From: Erythrobacter sanguineus
GTDB lineage: Bacteria; Pseudomonadota; Alphaproteobacteria; Sphingomonadales; Sphingomonadaceae
Reading direction: 5' to 3'
Length of the DNA stretch: 64,000 nt
Assembly: GCF_900143235.1 (NCBI RefSeq)
Contig: NZ_FRDF01000001.1
Span: 210,357 to 274,356 of the forward strand
Part shown: one piece after another, positions 18,132 through 26,167 of the stretch
How the letters are laid out: each line of letters starts with the position of its first letter
How positions within the stretch are numbered: position 1 is the stretch's first letter
Notes under the pieces: model-generated
What the model was told of the DNA's origin: nothing
Database searches by the model: none
What the model saw: only the letters and a program-made list of their open reading frames with translations
Position numbers and translations under genes: made by a program

Positions 18132-19502
18132 TCAGAACGACTGTTCGTACACCCGGCTGACATCCCCGTTCCATTCCCCGTGGTAAGCATCAAGCAGGCG
18201 CTGTGCGGGCACCTTGCCGCTCGCCACGATTTCATCGAGCGTATCGAGGAAGCCGGTTTCATTGTCGCCTGACGAATTGAGCCGCGCGCGCGCCGCCAGC
18301 CCCTTGTGCGCAATGGCCAGTGCCTCGCGCCCGATATCGCGCAAGGTGCCGCCGCCGGGGACGGGCGCATCCAGCGCCAGCCGGGGCGCGGCGCTGCGCA
18401 GCGCCTCGCGTTCTTCCATCGTCCAGCCCTTGACCAGATCCCACGCCGCATCGAGCGCGCCTTGGTCATAAAGCAGACCGACCCAGAAGGCCGGTAGCGC
18501 GCAGATCCGGTTCCACGGCCCGCCATCCGCGCCGCGCATTTCGAGGAAGCTTTTGAGCCGCACTTCGGGGAAGGCGGTCGAGAGGTGATCCCACCAGTCG
18601 CTCTGGGTCGGGCGTTCGCCGGGCAGGACGGACAATTTGCCGTCGAGGAAATCGCGGAAGGAAAGCCCCGCTGCATCGATATACTTGCCGTCGCGGAACA
18701 CGAAATACATCGGCACATCGAGCATATACCGCGCCCAGCGTTCGTAGCCGAAGCCATCCTCGAACACGAAAGGCAGCATCCCCGTGCGCGCCGGATCAGT
18801 ATCCGACCAGATATGCGAACGGTAGGACAGGAACCCGTTGGGCTTGCCTTCGGTGAACGGCGAATTGGCGAACAGCGCCGTCGCCAGCGGTTGCAGCGCG
18901 AGACCGACGCGGAATTTCTGCACCATGTCGGCTTCTGACTGGTAGTCGAGATTGACCTGAATGGTGCAGGTGCGCAGCATCATGTCGAGGCCCATGCTGC
19001 CCACGCGCGGCATGTGCCGCAGCATGATGTCATAGCGGCCCTTGGGCATGATCGGCAATTCTTCGCGGGTCTTGTCAGGCCACATTCCGAGGCCGAGATA
19101 GCCGACCCCGCATTTTTCGCCGACGGCCTTGACCTGTTCCAGATGCCGCCCGGTTTCAGCGCAGGTCTGGTGCAGGTTTTCCAGCGGTGCGCCTGACAAT
19201 TCGAGCTGTCCGGCGGGTTCCAGGCTGACCGCGCCATCGGTGCCTTTCAAGGCGATGACATTCCCGCCTTCCTCGACCGGTTCCCAGCCGAATTGCTCAA
19301 GGCCTTTCAGCAGGTCGCGGATGCCGCAGGGTTCGTCATAGGACGGGGCGCGGTGATCATCGCGCTTGTAGACCAGCTTTTCGTGCTCGGTGCCGATGCG
19401 CCAGTCGGCGGGAGGCTTTTCGCCGCCGACCATCGGCGCGACGAGCTGGTCGAAGCTTTCGATGACCGGATCATCTGCGGTGCTGGTTTCGCGTGTGCTC
19501 AT
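18132..19502 (-). CDS. gshA: Glutamate-cysteine ligase, plant/alphaproteobacterial type
   Basis: First enzyme of glutathione synthesis, ligating glutamate and cysteine with ATP. The 456-residue protein shows the plant-type family pattern: IGTEHEKLVY near 36-45, VSLEPAGQLELSG near 91-103, TCTIQVNLDYQSE, and FLEMRGADGGPWNRICALPAFWVGLLYD. The rsmE gene lies 85 bases upstream on the same strand, a common pairing in Sphingomonadales. Its stop is 10 bases from the convergent methyltransferase-like gene. Confidence 0.94.
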   Translation of the reverse strand: MSTRETSTADDPVIESFDQLVAPMVGGEKPPADWRIGTEHEKLVYKRDDHRAPSYDEPCGIRDLLKGLEQFGWEPVEEGGNVIALKGTDGAVSLEPAGQLELSGAPLENLHQTCAETGRHLEQVKAVGEKCGVGYLGLGMWPDKTREELPIMPKGRYDIMLRHMPRVGSMGLDMMLRTCTIQVNLDYQSEADMVQKFRVGLALQPLATALFANSPFTEGKPNGFLSYRSHIWSDTDPARTGMLPFVFEDGFGYERWARYMLDVPMYFVFRDGKYIDAAGLSFRDFLDGKLSVLPGERPTQSDWWDHLSTAFPEVRLKSFLEMRGADGGPWNRICALPAFWVGLLYDQGALDAAWDLVKGWTMEEREALRSAAPRLALDAPVPGGGTLRDIGREALAIAHKGLAARARLNSSGDNETGFLDTLDEIVASGKVPAQRLLDAYHGEWNGDVSRVYEQSF

Positions 19503-19587
19503 CGAAGGTGCCCTCTTTGGCCGGTTGCCTTAGAAAACCGGTTCAGCCGTGGGAAGCGCAAAACGTGTTTGCGGGGGCGAAGCGGCG

Positions 19588-20346
19588 CTACCAGTCGCCC
19601 GCTTGTGCCATCCACACCGCGAGCGCGGCAAGGGCGGCGGTCTCACCGCGCAGGATACGCGGACCGAGGGTGATCGGGCGCGCTTGCGGGCGGGCGCGGA
19701 TCGCCGCGCGTTCGGCCTCGTCGAAGCCGCCTTCGGGGCCGGTGAGGATCGCGGCAGGGCCGGAATGGGCGGCAAAGGCGGCGGCGGCAGGTTCGCCGCC
19801 ATTTTCATCGGCGAAATAAAGCGCACGTTCCGGCGGCCAAGTCGCCAGCAGCGCGTCCAACTTTACCGGCTCGGCCAGCGTTGGCAGCGCGGTGCGGGCG
19901 CATTGTTCGGCAGCCTCGATGGTGATGGCGCGGGCGCGCTCGAGGTTGAGCTTGTCGGCCACGCATCGGCGGGTGACGAGCGGCTGAATGCGCGCTGCCC
20001 CCAGTTCGGTCGCCTTTTCGAGCACGAAGTCGAAGCGGTCTTTCTTGAGTAGCGCCGGGCACAGCCACAGATCGGGCACAGCTTCGCGCGGGCGGAGCAT
20101 TTCGCCGACTTCCAGCACCACGTCGCGCTTGCCGACCTGTCCGACCCGCGCCGCCCATTCGCCGGTGATGTCGTCGCATAGGATCACGATCTCGCCTTCG
20201 CGCACCCGCATCACCTTGCCGAGATAATGCGCCTGCGGCCCATCGAGCGCGACAAGGCGGCCTGTGCCCAGTTCATCAGGCACAAACAGGCGCGGGGCGC
20301 TTTTCGGGGGCCAGGCCGGAACCCTTGGTTGGTGCGTGGCGGGCAT
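19588..20346 (-). CDS. rsmE: 16S rRNA (uracil-1498-N3)-methyltransferase RsmE
   Basis: SPOUT-fold SAM-dependent methyltransferase that modifies U1498 at the decoding centre. 252 residues. The C-terminal trefoil-knot motifs ILTGPEGGFDEAE and LGPRILRGETAALAAL are diagnostic, and the N-terminal PUA-like domain begins PRLFVPDEL. Likely cotranscribed with gshA. Confidence 0.94.
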   Translation of the reverse strand: MPATHQPRVPAWPPKSAPRLFVPDELGTGRLVALDGPQAHYLGKVMRVREGEIVILCDDITGEWAARVGQVGKRDVVLEVGEMLRPREAVPDLWLCPALLKKDRFDFVLEKATELGAARIQPLVTRRCVADKLNLERARAITIEAAEQCARTALPTLAEPVKLDALLATWPPERALYFADENGGEPAAAAFAAHSGPAAILTGPEGGFDEAERAAIRARPQARPITLGPRILRGETAALAALAVWMAQAGDW

Positions 20347-20385
20347 GGCTTTGCACTAGGCGCTCGGCCCGCTAGGGAGCAAGTC

Positions 20386-20772
20386 ATGTCCGCACGCATT
20401 GCCCAATTCCTGATCGCTGCCGTGTTTCTGGCTCTGGGCGGCTGGGCGCTGTTCGCCCCGGCGAGCGTGATCGAACTGGCCGTGACCGAAGGCTATCGCG
20501 ACAGCAATTACCTCACGCGGTTCACCATGGCCTGCTTCGGCTCGCAGGCCGTGCTGTTCGGCTTGATGGCGCTGATCACGCGCTGGAGCGCCCGCGCCTT
20601 TCTGGTCTTTGCGGCTTTGCTGCTGCCGTTCTTCGGTTTCAACTGGTACTTCCATTTCGAAGTGCCGGTGCTGACGTCGATCGGGATGCTCGATTTCGCC
20701 GGGAACATCACGATGTTCGCGCTGGCCCTGTGGGGCTGGCGTGCAGCGCGGGCCGAGGAAAAGCGGGCATGA
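20386..20772 (+). CDS. Small four-helix membrane protein of unknown function
   Basis: 128 residues with four hydrophobic segments (about 8-25, 45-62, 68-85 and 98-115). No catalytic motif. AGGGAG lies upstream of the ATG at 20386. The frame is open further upstream through the rsmE start region, but that part looks non-coding. It overlaps ubiA by four bases, suggesting cotranscription and perhaps a shared membrane context; function not known. Confidence 0.65.
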   Translation: MSARIAQFLIAAVFLALGGWALFAPASVIELAVTEGYRDSNYLTRFTMACFGSQAVLFGLMALITRWSARAFLVFAALLLPFFGFNWYFHFEVPVLTSIGMLDFAGNITMFALALWGWRAARAEEKRA

Positions 20773-21677
20773 GCGAGCAGATCGTGCCCGACAGCGAACA
20801 CCGCGGCCTGATCGCACGCCTGCCGCAGTTGCCGCGTGATCTTGCCATGCTGGCGCGGTTCGACCGGCCAATTGGTTGGTGGCTGTTGTTCTGGCCCTGC
20901 GTTTTCGGCGTGTGGCTGGCGGGCGCGGGACCGCAACTTGCGCTGCTCGGCTGGCTGCTGGCAGGCTCCATCGCGATGCGCGGGGCGGGGTGCGTTTATA
21001 ATGACATTGTCGATGCCGATCTTGACCGGCAAGTGGCCCGCACGGCTGCCCGCCCGGTGGCGAGTGGGCGGGTGTCGAAGAAGCTCGCGTGGGGCTGGCT
21101 GGTCAGCCTGTGCCTCGTCGGGCTTGTGGTGCTGTTGCAACTGCGCTGGCAGGCGCAGGTGGTTGCGCTTGGCAGTCTGGCGCTGGTCGCGGCCTATCCC
21201 TTCATGAAGCGGATCACCTGGTGGCCGCAGGCGTGGCTGGGGATGGTGTTCAACTGGGGCCTGCTGGTCGGGTGGACCGAACTGCGCTGGGACAACTGGG
21301 ATGCGCTGGCCTGTGTTTACGCCGGGTGCATCTGCTGGGTGATCGGCTACGACACGATCTATGCCCTGCAAGACCGCGAGGATGATGCAATGGTCGGCAT
21401 CCGTTCCTCGGCGCTGGCGATGGGGGCAAGGGTGCATGCGGGGATTGCCGGGTTCTATGGCGGAGCGGTAGCCCTGTGGGCATTGGGTTTCTGGCTTTAT
21501 CGCCCCGATCCGCTGGCTTGCCTCGCGCTGCTGCCGGTGGCCGGGCATCTGGCGTGGCAGATTGCGAGCCTCGATGCCGACGATCCCGCCAACCCGCTCG
21601 CCCGGTTCCGGTCCAATCGCTGGGCCGGAGCACTGATGGCGGCGGCCTGTTTCGTGGTCGGGAACGCCGGAGCCTGA
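20769..21677 (+). CDS. ubiA: 4-hydroxybenzoate polyprenyltransferase
   Basis: Integral membrane prenyltransferase that joins the polyprenyl tail to 4-hydroxybenzoate in ubiquinone synthesis. 302 residues with about eight membrane helices. Both Mg-diphosphate motifs are present: NDIVDADLDRQVART (near residues 78-92) and YDTIYALQDREDD (near 195-207). The ATG overlaps the preceding stop. An upstream in-frame GTG/ATG is less likely because residues before MSEQIV are not conserved. Confidence 0.94.
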   Translation: MSEQIVPDSEHRGLIARLPQLPRDLAMLARFDRPIGWWLLFWPCVFGVWLAGAGPQLALLGWLLAGSIAMRGAGCVYNDIVDADLDRQVARTAARPVASGRVSKKLAWGWLVSLCLVGLVVLLQLRWQAQVVALGSLALVAAYPFMKRITWWPQAWLGMVFNWGLLVGWTELRWDNWDALACVYAGCICWVIGYDTIYALQDREDDAMVGIRSSALAMGARVHAGIAGFYGGAVALWALGFWLYRPDPLACLALLPVAGHLAWQIASLDADDPANPLARFRSNRWAGALMAAACFVVGNAGA

Positions 21678-21683
21678 GCGGCG

Positions 21684-22313
21684 ATGTGCAACCTCTATCG
21701 CATGACGAAAAACGCCAGCGAGGTCGCCGCGTGGTTTGATGCGGTGGATGTGGCGGGCGGGGCGAATTTCGGGGCGGAGGTCTATCCCGGCTACCCCGGA
21801 CTGGTCGTCGCCGGGGGCGAAGTGCGGGCGATGACCTGGGGCTTTCCGTTGGTGCTCAAGGGCAAGCAGGGCCAGCCACTGAAGCCCAAACCCGTCAACA
21901 ACGCGCGGGCTGACAAGCTTTCCACCTTCTTCTGGCGCGAGTCCTTTTTGCAGCGCCGCTGCCTGATCCCGCTCACTGGCTGGGCCGAGGCGCAAGGGGC
22001 CAAGGGGCGGATGACCCGCACGTGGATTTCGGTGCCCGATGCGCCGCTGTTCGCCGTCGCCGGGGTGTGGCGGGAATCGGACGAATGGGGCGCGTGCCAT
22101 TCCATGGTGATGACGGACAGCGCCGGATCGGCTGCCGAAGCGGTGCACAGCCGGATGCCGGTGCTGCTCGGGCCGGAGGATCAGACCCGCTGGCTCACCG
22201 CCGAACCCGAGGCGGCGCTGATGCTGTGCCGCGCATGGGACGGCCTGCTTGCCGTCGATCACACCGAGCAGCCGTGGGCGCGGGGAAGCGCCGCCCAGCC
22301 GGGACTGCTGTAA
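21684..22313 (+). CDS. SRAP-domain protein (YedK/HMCES family)
   Basis: SOS-response-associated peptidase-fold protein of 209 residues that forms thiazolidine crosslinks with abasic sites in single-stranded DNA. Cys2, exposed after Met removal, is present (MCNLYRM). Other conserved features are NNARADK (Asn and Arg of the active site), RCLIPLTGWAE with the Glu, and AVHSRMPVLL with the His. It lies six bases after ubiA, so it may simply be read through from that gene; no LexA-type site is visible. Confidence 0.9.
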   Translation: MCNLYRMTKNASEVAAWFDAVDVAGGANFGAEVYPGYPGLVVAGGEVRAMTWGFPLVLKGKQGQPLKPKPVNNARADKLSTFFWRESFLQRRCLIPLTGWAEAQGAKGRMTRTWISVPDAPLFAVAGVWRESDEWGACHSMVMTDSAGSAAEAVHSRMPVLLGPEDQTRWLTAEPEAALMLCRAWDGLLAVDHTEQPWARGSAAQPGLL

Positions 22314-22320
22314 CCCCGCC

Positions 22321-23274
22321 TTAGGGCGCGCTCCACCACGACAGGGTCTGGTTATCATGCGCCGACGTCCACACGCCCGCCGGCGTGTAGCGCAGCGCGC
22401 CGCTGCCCACCGCATCACCCATCCGCGCCCGGATTTCGAGCGTTGCGGCGTCGATCACAACCATGGTCTGATCATCGGTGGTGCGCAGCCACACCGCCCC
22501 GTCGCCGGTATCGATATCGCCCCATTTGAGATTGTCGCCAACCTTGGTGCGGCCCGCCACCGTCAGCGCCGCCGGATCGACCTTGGCGACCGTGCCATCG
22601 CCCTGTTCCTGTACCCAGACCGCGCCTTCGCCTGCGGCAAGGAAACCCGGCGTAGCGCCCAGCGCGACCGTGCCGACCACGGTGTTGGTGGCAGGATCGA
22701 TCTTCTGCAGCAGCTTTCCTTCGCTGCTGACCACCCAGATCGCATCGAACCCGAAGGCGAGATACCAGGTCTCGGGCACGACATCGATGGTGGCGATCAC
22801 CGCGTTGGTGGCAGGGTCAATGCGGGCGACCTTTCCGGCCGGATCGCTCGCGACCCAGACTGATCCAGCCCCGGCGACCACGTTGGTTTCGCCCTTCGGG
22901 TTGGCCAGACCACTGGCGACCTTGGCTTCCAGCTCGGCACTTTGAAGATTGATGCGATAGATTTCCGCGCCCTTGCAATTGGCGACCCACAGCGACCCTT
23001 CGGCAATCGCCATCGTGCCGCAGGGGCGCGGGACGGCGAAGCTGGCGAGCTTTTCGGTGGTGGACCATTGCTCCACCCGGCCATCATTGGTGACCCATGC
23101 CGTATCGCCATCGATTGCGATGAAATCGGCGAAACCCGGCACTTCGAGCGCCTTTTCCACCAGATCGGGCGCAGCGCCGGTCGCGGGCGGCGGCGGCTCT
23201 TCGGCAGCGCAGGATGCCATCAGGGCCGAGGCCATTATTAACGAGAGGGGGCGTGCTGCCGGGCGTTTGGCCAT
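22321..23274 (-). CDS. Beta-propeller lipoprotein (YncE/Vgb-like)
   Basis: 317 residues. Lipoprotein signal peptide with lipobox Met-Ala-Ser-Cys about 22 residues from the chosen ATG, which has AAAGGA upstream; other in-frame ATGs at 23289 and 23325 add residues without a better ribosome site. The mature protein consists of repeated blades with the pattern VWVxxxxGxVxxIDPATN, typical of YncE-like propellers. It is transcribed away from the guanidine/urea importer genes, and the operator at 23357-23382 lies between the two starts. Function unknown; it may belong to the same regulon. Confidence 0.72.
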   Translation of the reverse strand: MAKRPAARPLSLIMASALMASCAAEEPPPPATGAAPDLVEKALEVPGFADFIAIDGDTAWVTNDGRVEQWSTTEKLASFAVPRPCGTMAIAEGSLWVANCKGAEIYRINLQSAELEAKVASGLANPKGETNVVAGAGSVWVASDPAGKVARIDPATNAVIATIDVVPETWYLAFGFDAIWVVSSEGKLLQKIDPATNTVVGTVALGATPGFLAAGEGAVWVQEQGDGTVAKVDPAALTVAGRTKVGDNLKWGDIDTGDGAVWLRTTDDQTMVVIDAATLEIRARMGDAVGSGALRYTPAGVWTSAHDNQTLSWWSAP

Positions 23275-23356
23275 CGCATTCCTTTCCATGAGGCGCTGGA
23301 CGCGACGCTGCGCAGGCAGGCGCAACTTTCGGCCAGTGTGACGTGAAGGATAGGCA

Positions 23357-23382
23357 TATTACATTTCTTGGCAATCGTAATA
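23357..23382. promoter_or_regulatory. Operator 1, TATTAC-N14-GTAATA (candidate NikR-like site)
   Basis: Perfect 6-base inverted half-sites with a 14-base spacer. The same half-sites and spacing recur at 26125-26150 ahead of the NikR-like regulator gene. The overall geometry resembles the E. coli NikR site (GTATGA-N16-TCATAC). The site covers the predicted -35 of the importer promoter, implying repression. Confidence 0.72.
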
Positions 23383-23396
23383 ATTCCCCATAGACA
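23368..23396 (+). promoter_or_regulatory. Putative promoter of the importer/carboxylase operon
   Basis: TTGGCA (23368-23373), a 17-base spacer and TAGACA (23391-23396). The -35 falls inside operator 1. Transcription would start about 40 bases ahead of the substrate-binding gene. Confidence 0.45.
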
Positions 23397-23443
23397 AATG
23401 CTGCCGATGGGGTGATGCTGCGCTTGCGAAAGGAATCCGATTC

Positions 23444-24529
23444 ATGCTTCACTTGGCGAACCGCGCGGCCCGTTTGTTCCTCATTGCCTGCGCGCTGGCG
23501 GTGGCAGCTTGCACGCCTTCGGGCGATGAAGCAGCAGAACCTCGGACTGAATTCAACATTGGCTGGTCGATCTATGCCGGGTGGATGCCCTGGCCCTATG
23601 CCGAACAGTCCGGAATCGTGAAGAAGTGGGCCGACAAATACGGGCTCGAAATCAACTTCGTGCAGGTCAATGACTATGTCGAATCGGTCAACCAGTACAC
23701 CGCAGGCAAGCTTGACGGGGTGACGGTCGCCAACATGGATGCGCTGACCATTCCGGCAGCGGGCGGCAAGGATACCAGCGCGATCATCCTCGGCGATTAT
23801 TCCAACGGCAATGATGCGGTGCTGCTGAAAGACGCAAGCAAGACCTCCGCGATCAAGGGGCGCGATGTCTATCTGGTCGAGCTTTCGGTGTCGCATTATC
23901 TGCTCGCCCGCGCGCTGGAGACCAATGGCCTGGCGATGACCGACGTGAAGACGATGAACACCTCGGACGCGGATATCGCCGGGGCGTTCTCCTCGCCGGA
24001 GATCACTGCGGCGGTGGCGTGGAACCCGCAGGTCACCACCATGAAGGGCGTGCCGGGCACGACCGCGGTGTTCACTTCGGCCGATATTCCGGGCGAGATT
24101 CTCGATCTGCTGGTGGTCGATACCGCCACGCTCAAGGCCAATCCCAACCTCGGCAAGGCGCTGGCGGGGATCTGGTATGAAACTATGACCCTGATGGCGA
24201 AGCAGGATGCCGAGGGTGCCGCCGCACGCGCGGCTATGGCGAAGCTTGCCGGGACGACATCCGAAGCTTTTGAGGGCCAGCTGGCCACGACCTATCTTTA
24301 CACTGACCCGGCAGCCGCCGTGGCGGCGATGGGTTCGCCTGATCTGGTCACCACCATGACCCGGGTGCGCGATTTCAGCTTTGCCCAGGGCCTGTTCGGG
24401 CAGGGCGCGCGTTCTGCCGATGCGGTGGGCATGGAATTTCCCGGCGGCAAGACGCTGGGCGATGAAGGCAATATCACCTTGCGTTTCGACCCAACCTTCA
24501 TGCAGCTGGCAGCGGAAGGGGCGCTGTAA
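23444..24529 (+). CDS. ABC transporter substrate-binding lipoprotein, urea-carboxylase-linked
   Basis: Periplasmic binding component of the importer encoded here; 361 residues. Signal peptide ends in the lipobox Ala-Ala-Cys (Cys23), so it is membrane-anchored. The mature start FNIGWSIYAGWMPWPYAEQSGIVKKWADKYGLEI and the DAVLLKD segment match the family found beside urea carboxylase genes, related to the NitT/TauT-type binding proteins. Substrate is likely guanidine or urea, inferred from the neighbours. AAAGGA precedes the ATG. Followed by the permease gene after 33 bases. Confidence 0.86.
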   Translation: MLHLANRAARLFLIACALAVAACTPSGDEAAEPRTEFNIGWSIYAGWMPWPYAEQSGIVKKWADKYGLEINFVQVNDYVESVNQYTAGKLDGVTVANMDALTIPAAGGKDTSAIILGDYSNGNDAVLLKDASKTSAIKGRDVYLVELSVSHYLLARALETNGLAMTDVKTMNTSDADIAGAFSSPEITAAVAWNPQVTTMKGVPGTTAVFTSADIPGEILDLLVVDTATLKANPNLGKALAGIWYETMTLMAKQDAEGAAARAAMAKLAGTTSEAFEGQLATTYLYTDPAAAVAAMGSPDLVTTMTRVRDFSFAQGLFGQGARSADAVGMEFPGGKTLGDEGNITLRFDPTFMQLAAEGAL

Positions 24530-24562
24530 GGGCGCCGGGCGGATAGCGGCAGGCAAACGCGG

Positions 24563-25378
24563 ATGCGCTGGGTAAACCGCACGATCGGGCGCGGCAATGC
24601 GCTGTTGCTGGGCGCGCTGCCGCTGGCGGTGCTGGCGCTGACCTATGTCATCGCCGCCGCCAGCCGCCATGCGGCCAATCCTTCCGACAAGATCCTGCCC
24701 CTGCCCGGCGCGATGGCCAGCGCGATGGCGGCGCTGGTGTTCGAGCCCGATCCGCTTTCGGGGCAGTATCTGTTCTGGGCCGATACGCTGGCCAGCCTCA
24801 GCCGGCTGGGCATGGGCCTTGGCATTGCGACGCTTTCGGCGCTGCTGGTGGGGCTGGTGCTGGGCGCGCTGCCGCCGGTGCGGGCGACCTTCGGGCCGAC
24901 GGTCACGGCCATTGCGGTGATCCCGCCGATTGCGCTGTTGCCGATCCTGTTCATCACCTTCGGGCTGGGCGAAACCGCCAAAGTTGCCTTGATCGTGGTG
25001 GGTATCGCGCCTTTCATGATCCGCGATGTGGCCGGGCATATCGCCGCGCTTCCGCGTGAACAGGTGGTAAAGGCGCTGACATTGGGCGCGTCGAGCTGGC
25101 AATTGCTGCTGCGCGTTGCGCTGCCGCAGGCGATGCCGCGGCTTATCCAGGCCTTGCGGCTGTCGCTCGGCCCGGCGTGGGTGTTCCTGATATCGGCCGA
25201 GGCCATCGCGGCGGACGTGGGCCTTGGCTATCGCATCTTTCTTGTCCGGCGTTACCTCGCGATGGACGTGATCCTGCCCTATGTCGCGTGGATCGCGCTG
25301 CTGGCCGTTGCCATCGATTTCCTGCTCACCCGCACCAGCCGCAGCCTGTTCGGCTGGGCGCACAAGGCGGGACACTGA
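24563..25378 (+). CDS. ABC transporter permease, guanidine/urea-type import
   Basis: 271 residues with six hydrophobic segments and the BPD-type coupling loop (EQVVKALTLGASSWQLLLRVALPQAMPRL, about residues 164-192) that docks onto the ATPase. It belongs to the NitT/TauT-like permease group. It lies between the binding protein and ATPase genes, three bases before the ATPase start. Substrate inferred from context. Confidence 0.88.
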   Translation: MRWVNRTIGRGNALLLGALPLAVLALTYVIAAASRHAANPSDKILPLPGAMASAMAALVFEPDPLSGQYLFWADTLASLSRLGMGLGIATLSALLVGLVLGALPPVRATFGPTVTAIAVIPPIALLPILFITFGLGETAKVALIVVGIAPFMIRDVAGHIAALPREQVVKALTLGASSWQLLLRVALPQAMPRLIQALRLSLGPAWVFLISAEAIAADVGLGYRIFLVRRYLAMDVILPYVAWIALLAVAIDFLLTRTSRSLFGWAHKAGH

Positions 25379-25381
25379 GCC

Positions 25382-26155
25382 ATGTTGAGCCTGACAAACG
25401 TCTGGGTCGAATATGGCGAAAAGGTCGTGCTCGAACGGATTTCGCTCGACATTGCCGAGGGCGCCTTCGTATCAATCATCGGGCCATCGGGCGCGGGCAA
25501 GAGCAGCCTTTTGCGCGTCATCCTCGGGCAGGATCAGCCGAGCCGGGGCAATATCACCCTCGACGGCAAGCCGCTCCCGGCGGAATGCGGGCCGGATCGC
25601 GGGGTGGTGTTCCAGCGCTATTCGGTGTTCCCGCATCTGACAGTGCTGGGCAACACCTTGCTGGGGCTGGAATTTGCGCAGGCACCGCTTACCGCCCGCC
25701 TGTTCGGCAGCGCCCGCAAGGCTGCCGTTGCCCAGGCGGAAGAGATGCTCGCAGCGGTCGGCCTGTCAGACAGCCTCGACCTCTACCCCACCGAAATGTC
25801 GGGCGGAATGCAGCAGCGTCTCGCCATCGCGCAGGCGCTGATCAAGCGGCCGCGCATCCTGCTGCTGGATGAACCCTTCGGCGCGCTCGATCCGGGCATC
25901 CGCACCGATATGCACACGCTGATCACCCGGCTGTGGCGCGAATTCGGGCTGACCATCGTGATGGTGACGCATGACATCAAGGAAGCCTTCGGCCTCGGCA
26001 CGCGGGTGCTCACGCTCGACAAGCGCCGCCACGATCCGCACGCGCCGCACCGCTATGGCGCGGGGGTGATTTACGACATTGCCTTGACGCGCAGAATGGC
26101 GGCCGAGGCGGAAATGGAAGCGGGTATTACGATTGACAAGAATGGTAATAATTGA
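25382..26155 (+). CDS. ABC transporter ATP-binding protein
   Basis: 257 residues, nitrate/taurine-type ATPase. Walker A GPSGAGKS (about 38-45), signature MSGGMQQRLA (about 139-148) and Walker B ILLLDEPFGALD (about 159-170) are intact. It energises the importer. Its last codons (ITIDKNGNN then stop) double as operator 2 and the predicted -35 of the next gene, so the C-terminal residues are constrained by DNA as well as protein function. Confidence 0.9.
   Translation: MLSLTNVWVEYGEKVVLERISLDIAEGAFVSIIGPSGAGKSSLLRVILGQDQPSRGNITLDGKPLPAECGPDRGVVFQRYSVFPHLTVLGNTLLGLEFAQAPLTARLFGSARKAAVAQAEEMLAAVGLSDSLDLYPTEMSGGMQQRLAIAQALIKRPRILLLDEPFGALDPGIRTDMHTLITRLWREFGLTIVMVTHDIKEAFGLGTRVLTLDKRRHDPHAPHRYGAGVIYDIALTRRMAAEAEMEAGITIDKNGNN
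26125..26150. promoter_or_regulatory. Operator 2, TATTAC-N14-GTAATA, inside the ATPase gene end
   Basis: Identical half-sites and identical 14-base spacer to operator 1, though the spacers themselves differ in sequence. It sits 17 bases ahead of the NikR-like gene and covers its predicted -35, indicating autoregulation. Confidence 0.72.
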
Positions 26156-26161
26156 GATAGT
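26133..26161 (+). promoter_or_regulatory. Putative promoter giving a leaderless mRNA
   Basis: Consensus TTGACA (26133-26138), a 17-base spacer and GATAGT (26156-26161). The start codon at 26168 is seven bases after the -10, so transcription would begin at or next to the ATG. No ribosome-binding sequence is present upstream, which agrees with leaderless translation. Confidence 0.5.
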
Positions 26162-26167
26162 CTACCG

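Noticed and set aside
23275..23443. A guanidine-I (ykkC) riboswitch ahead of the importer
   Set aside because: The conserved core segments could not be found by eye; the region is instead explained by a promoter and an inverted-repeat operator. A covariance search would decide.
23084..25375. A 763-codon minus-strand open frame over the ABC importer
   Set aside because: His/Arg/Gln-rich composition with no domain; the plus-strand importer genes are clear.
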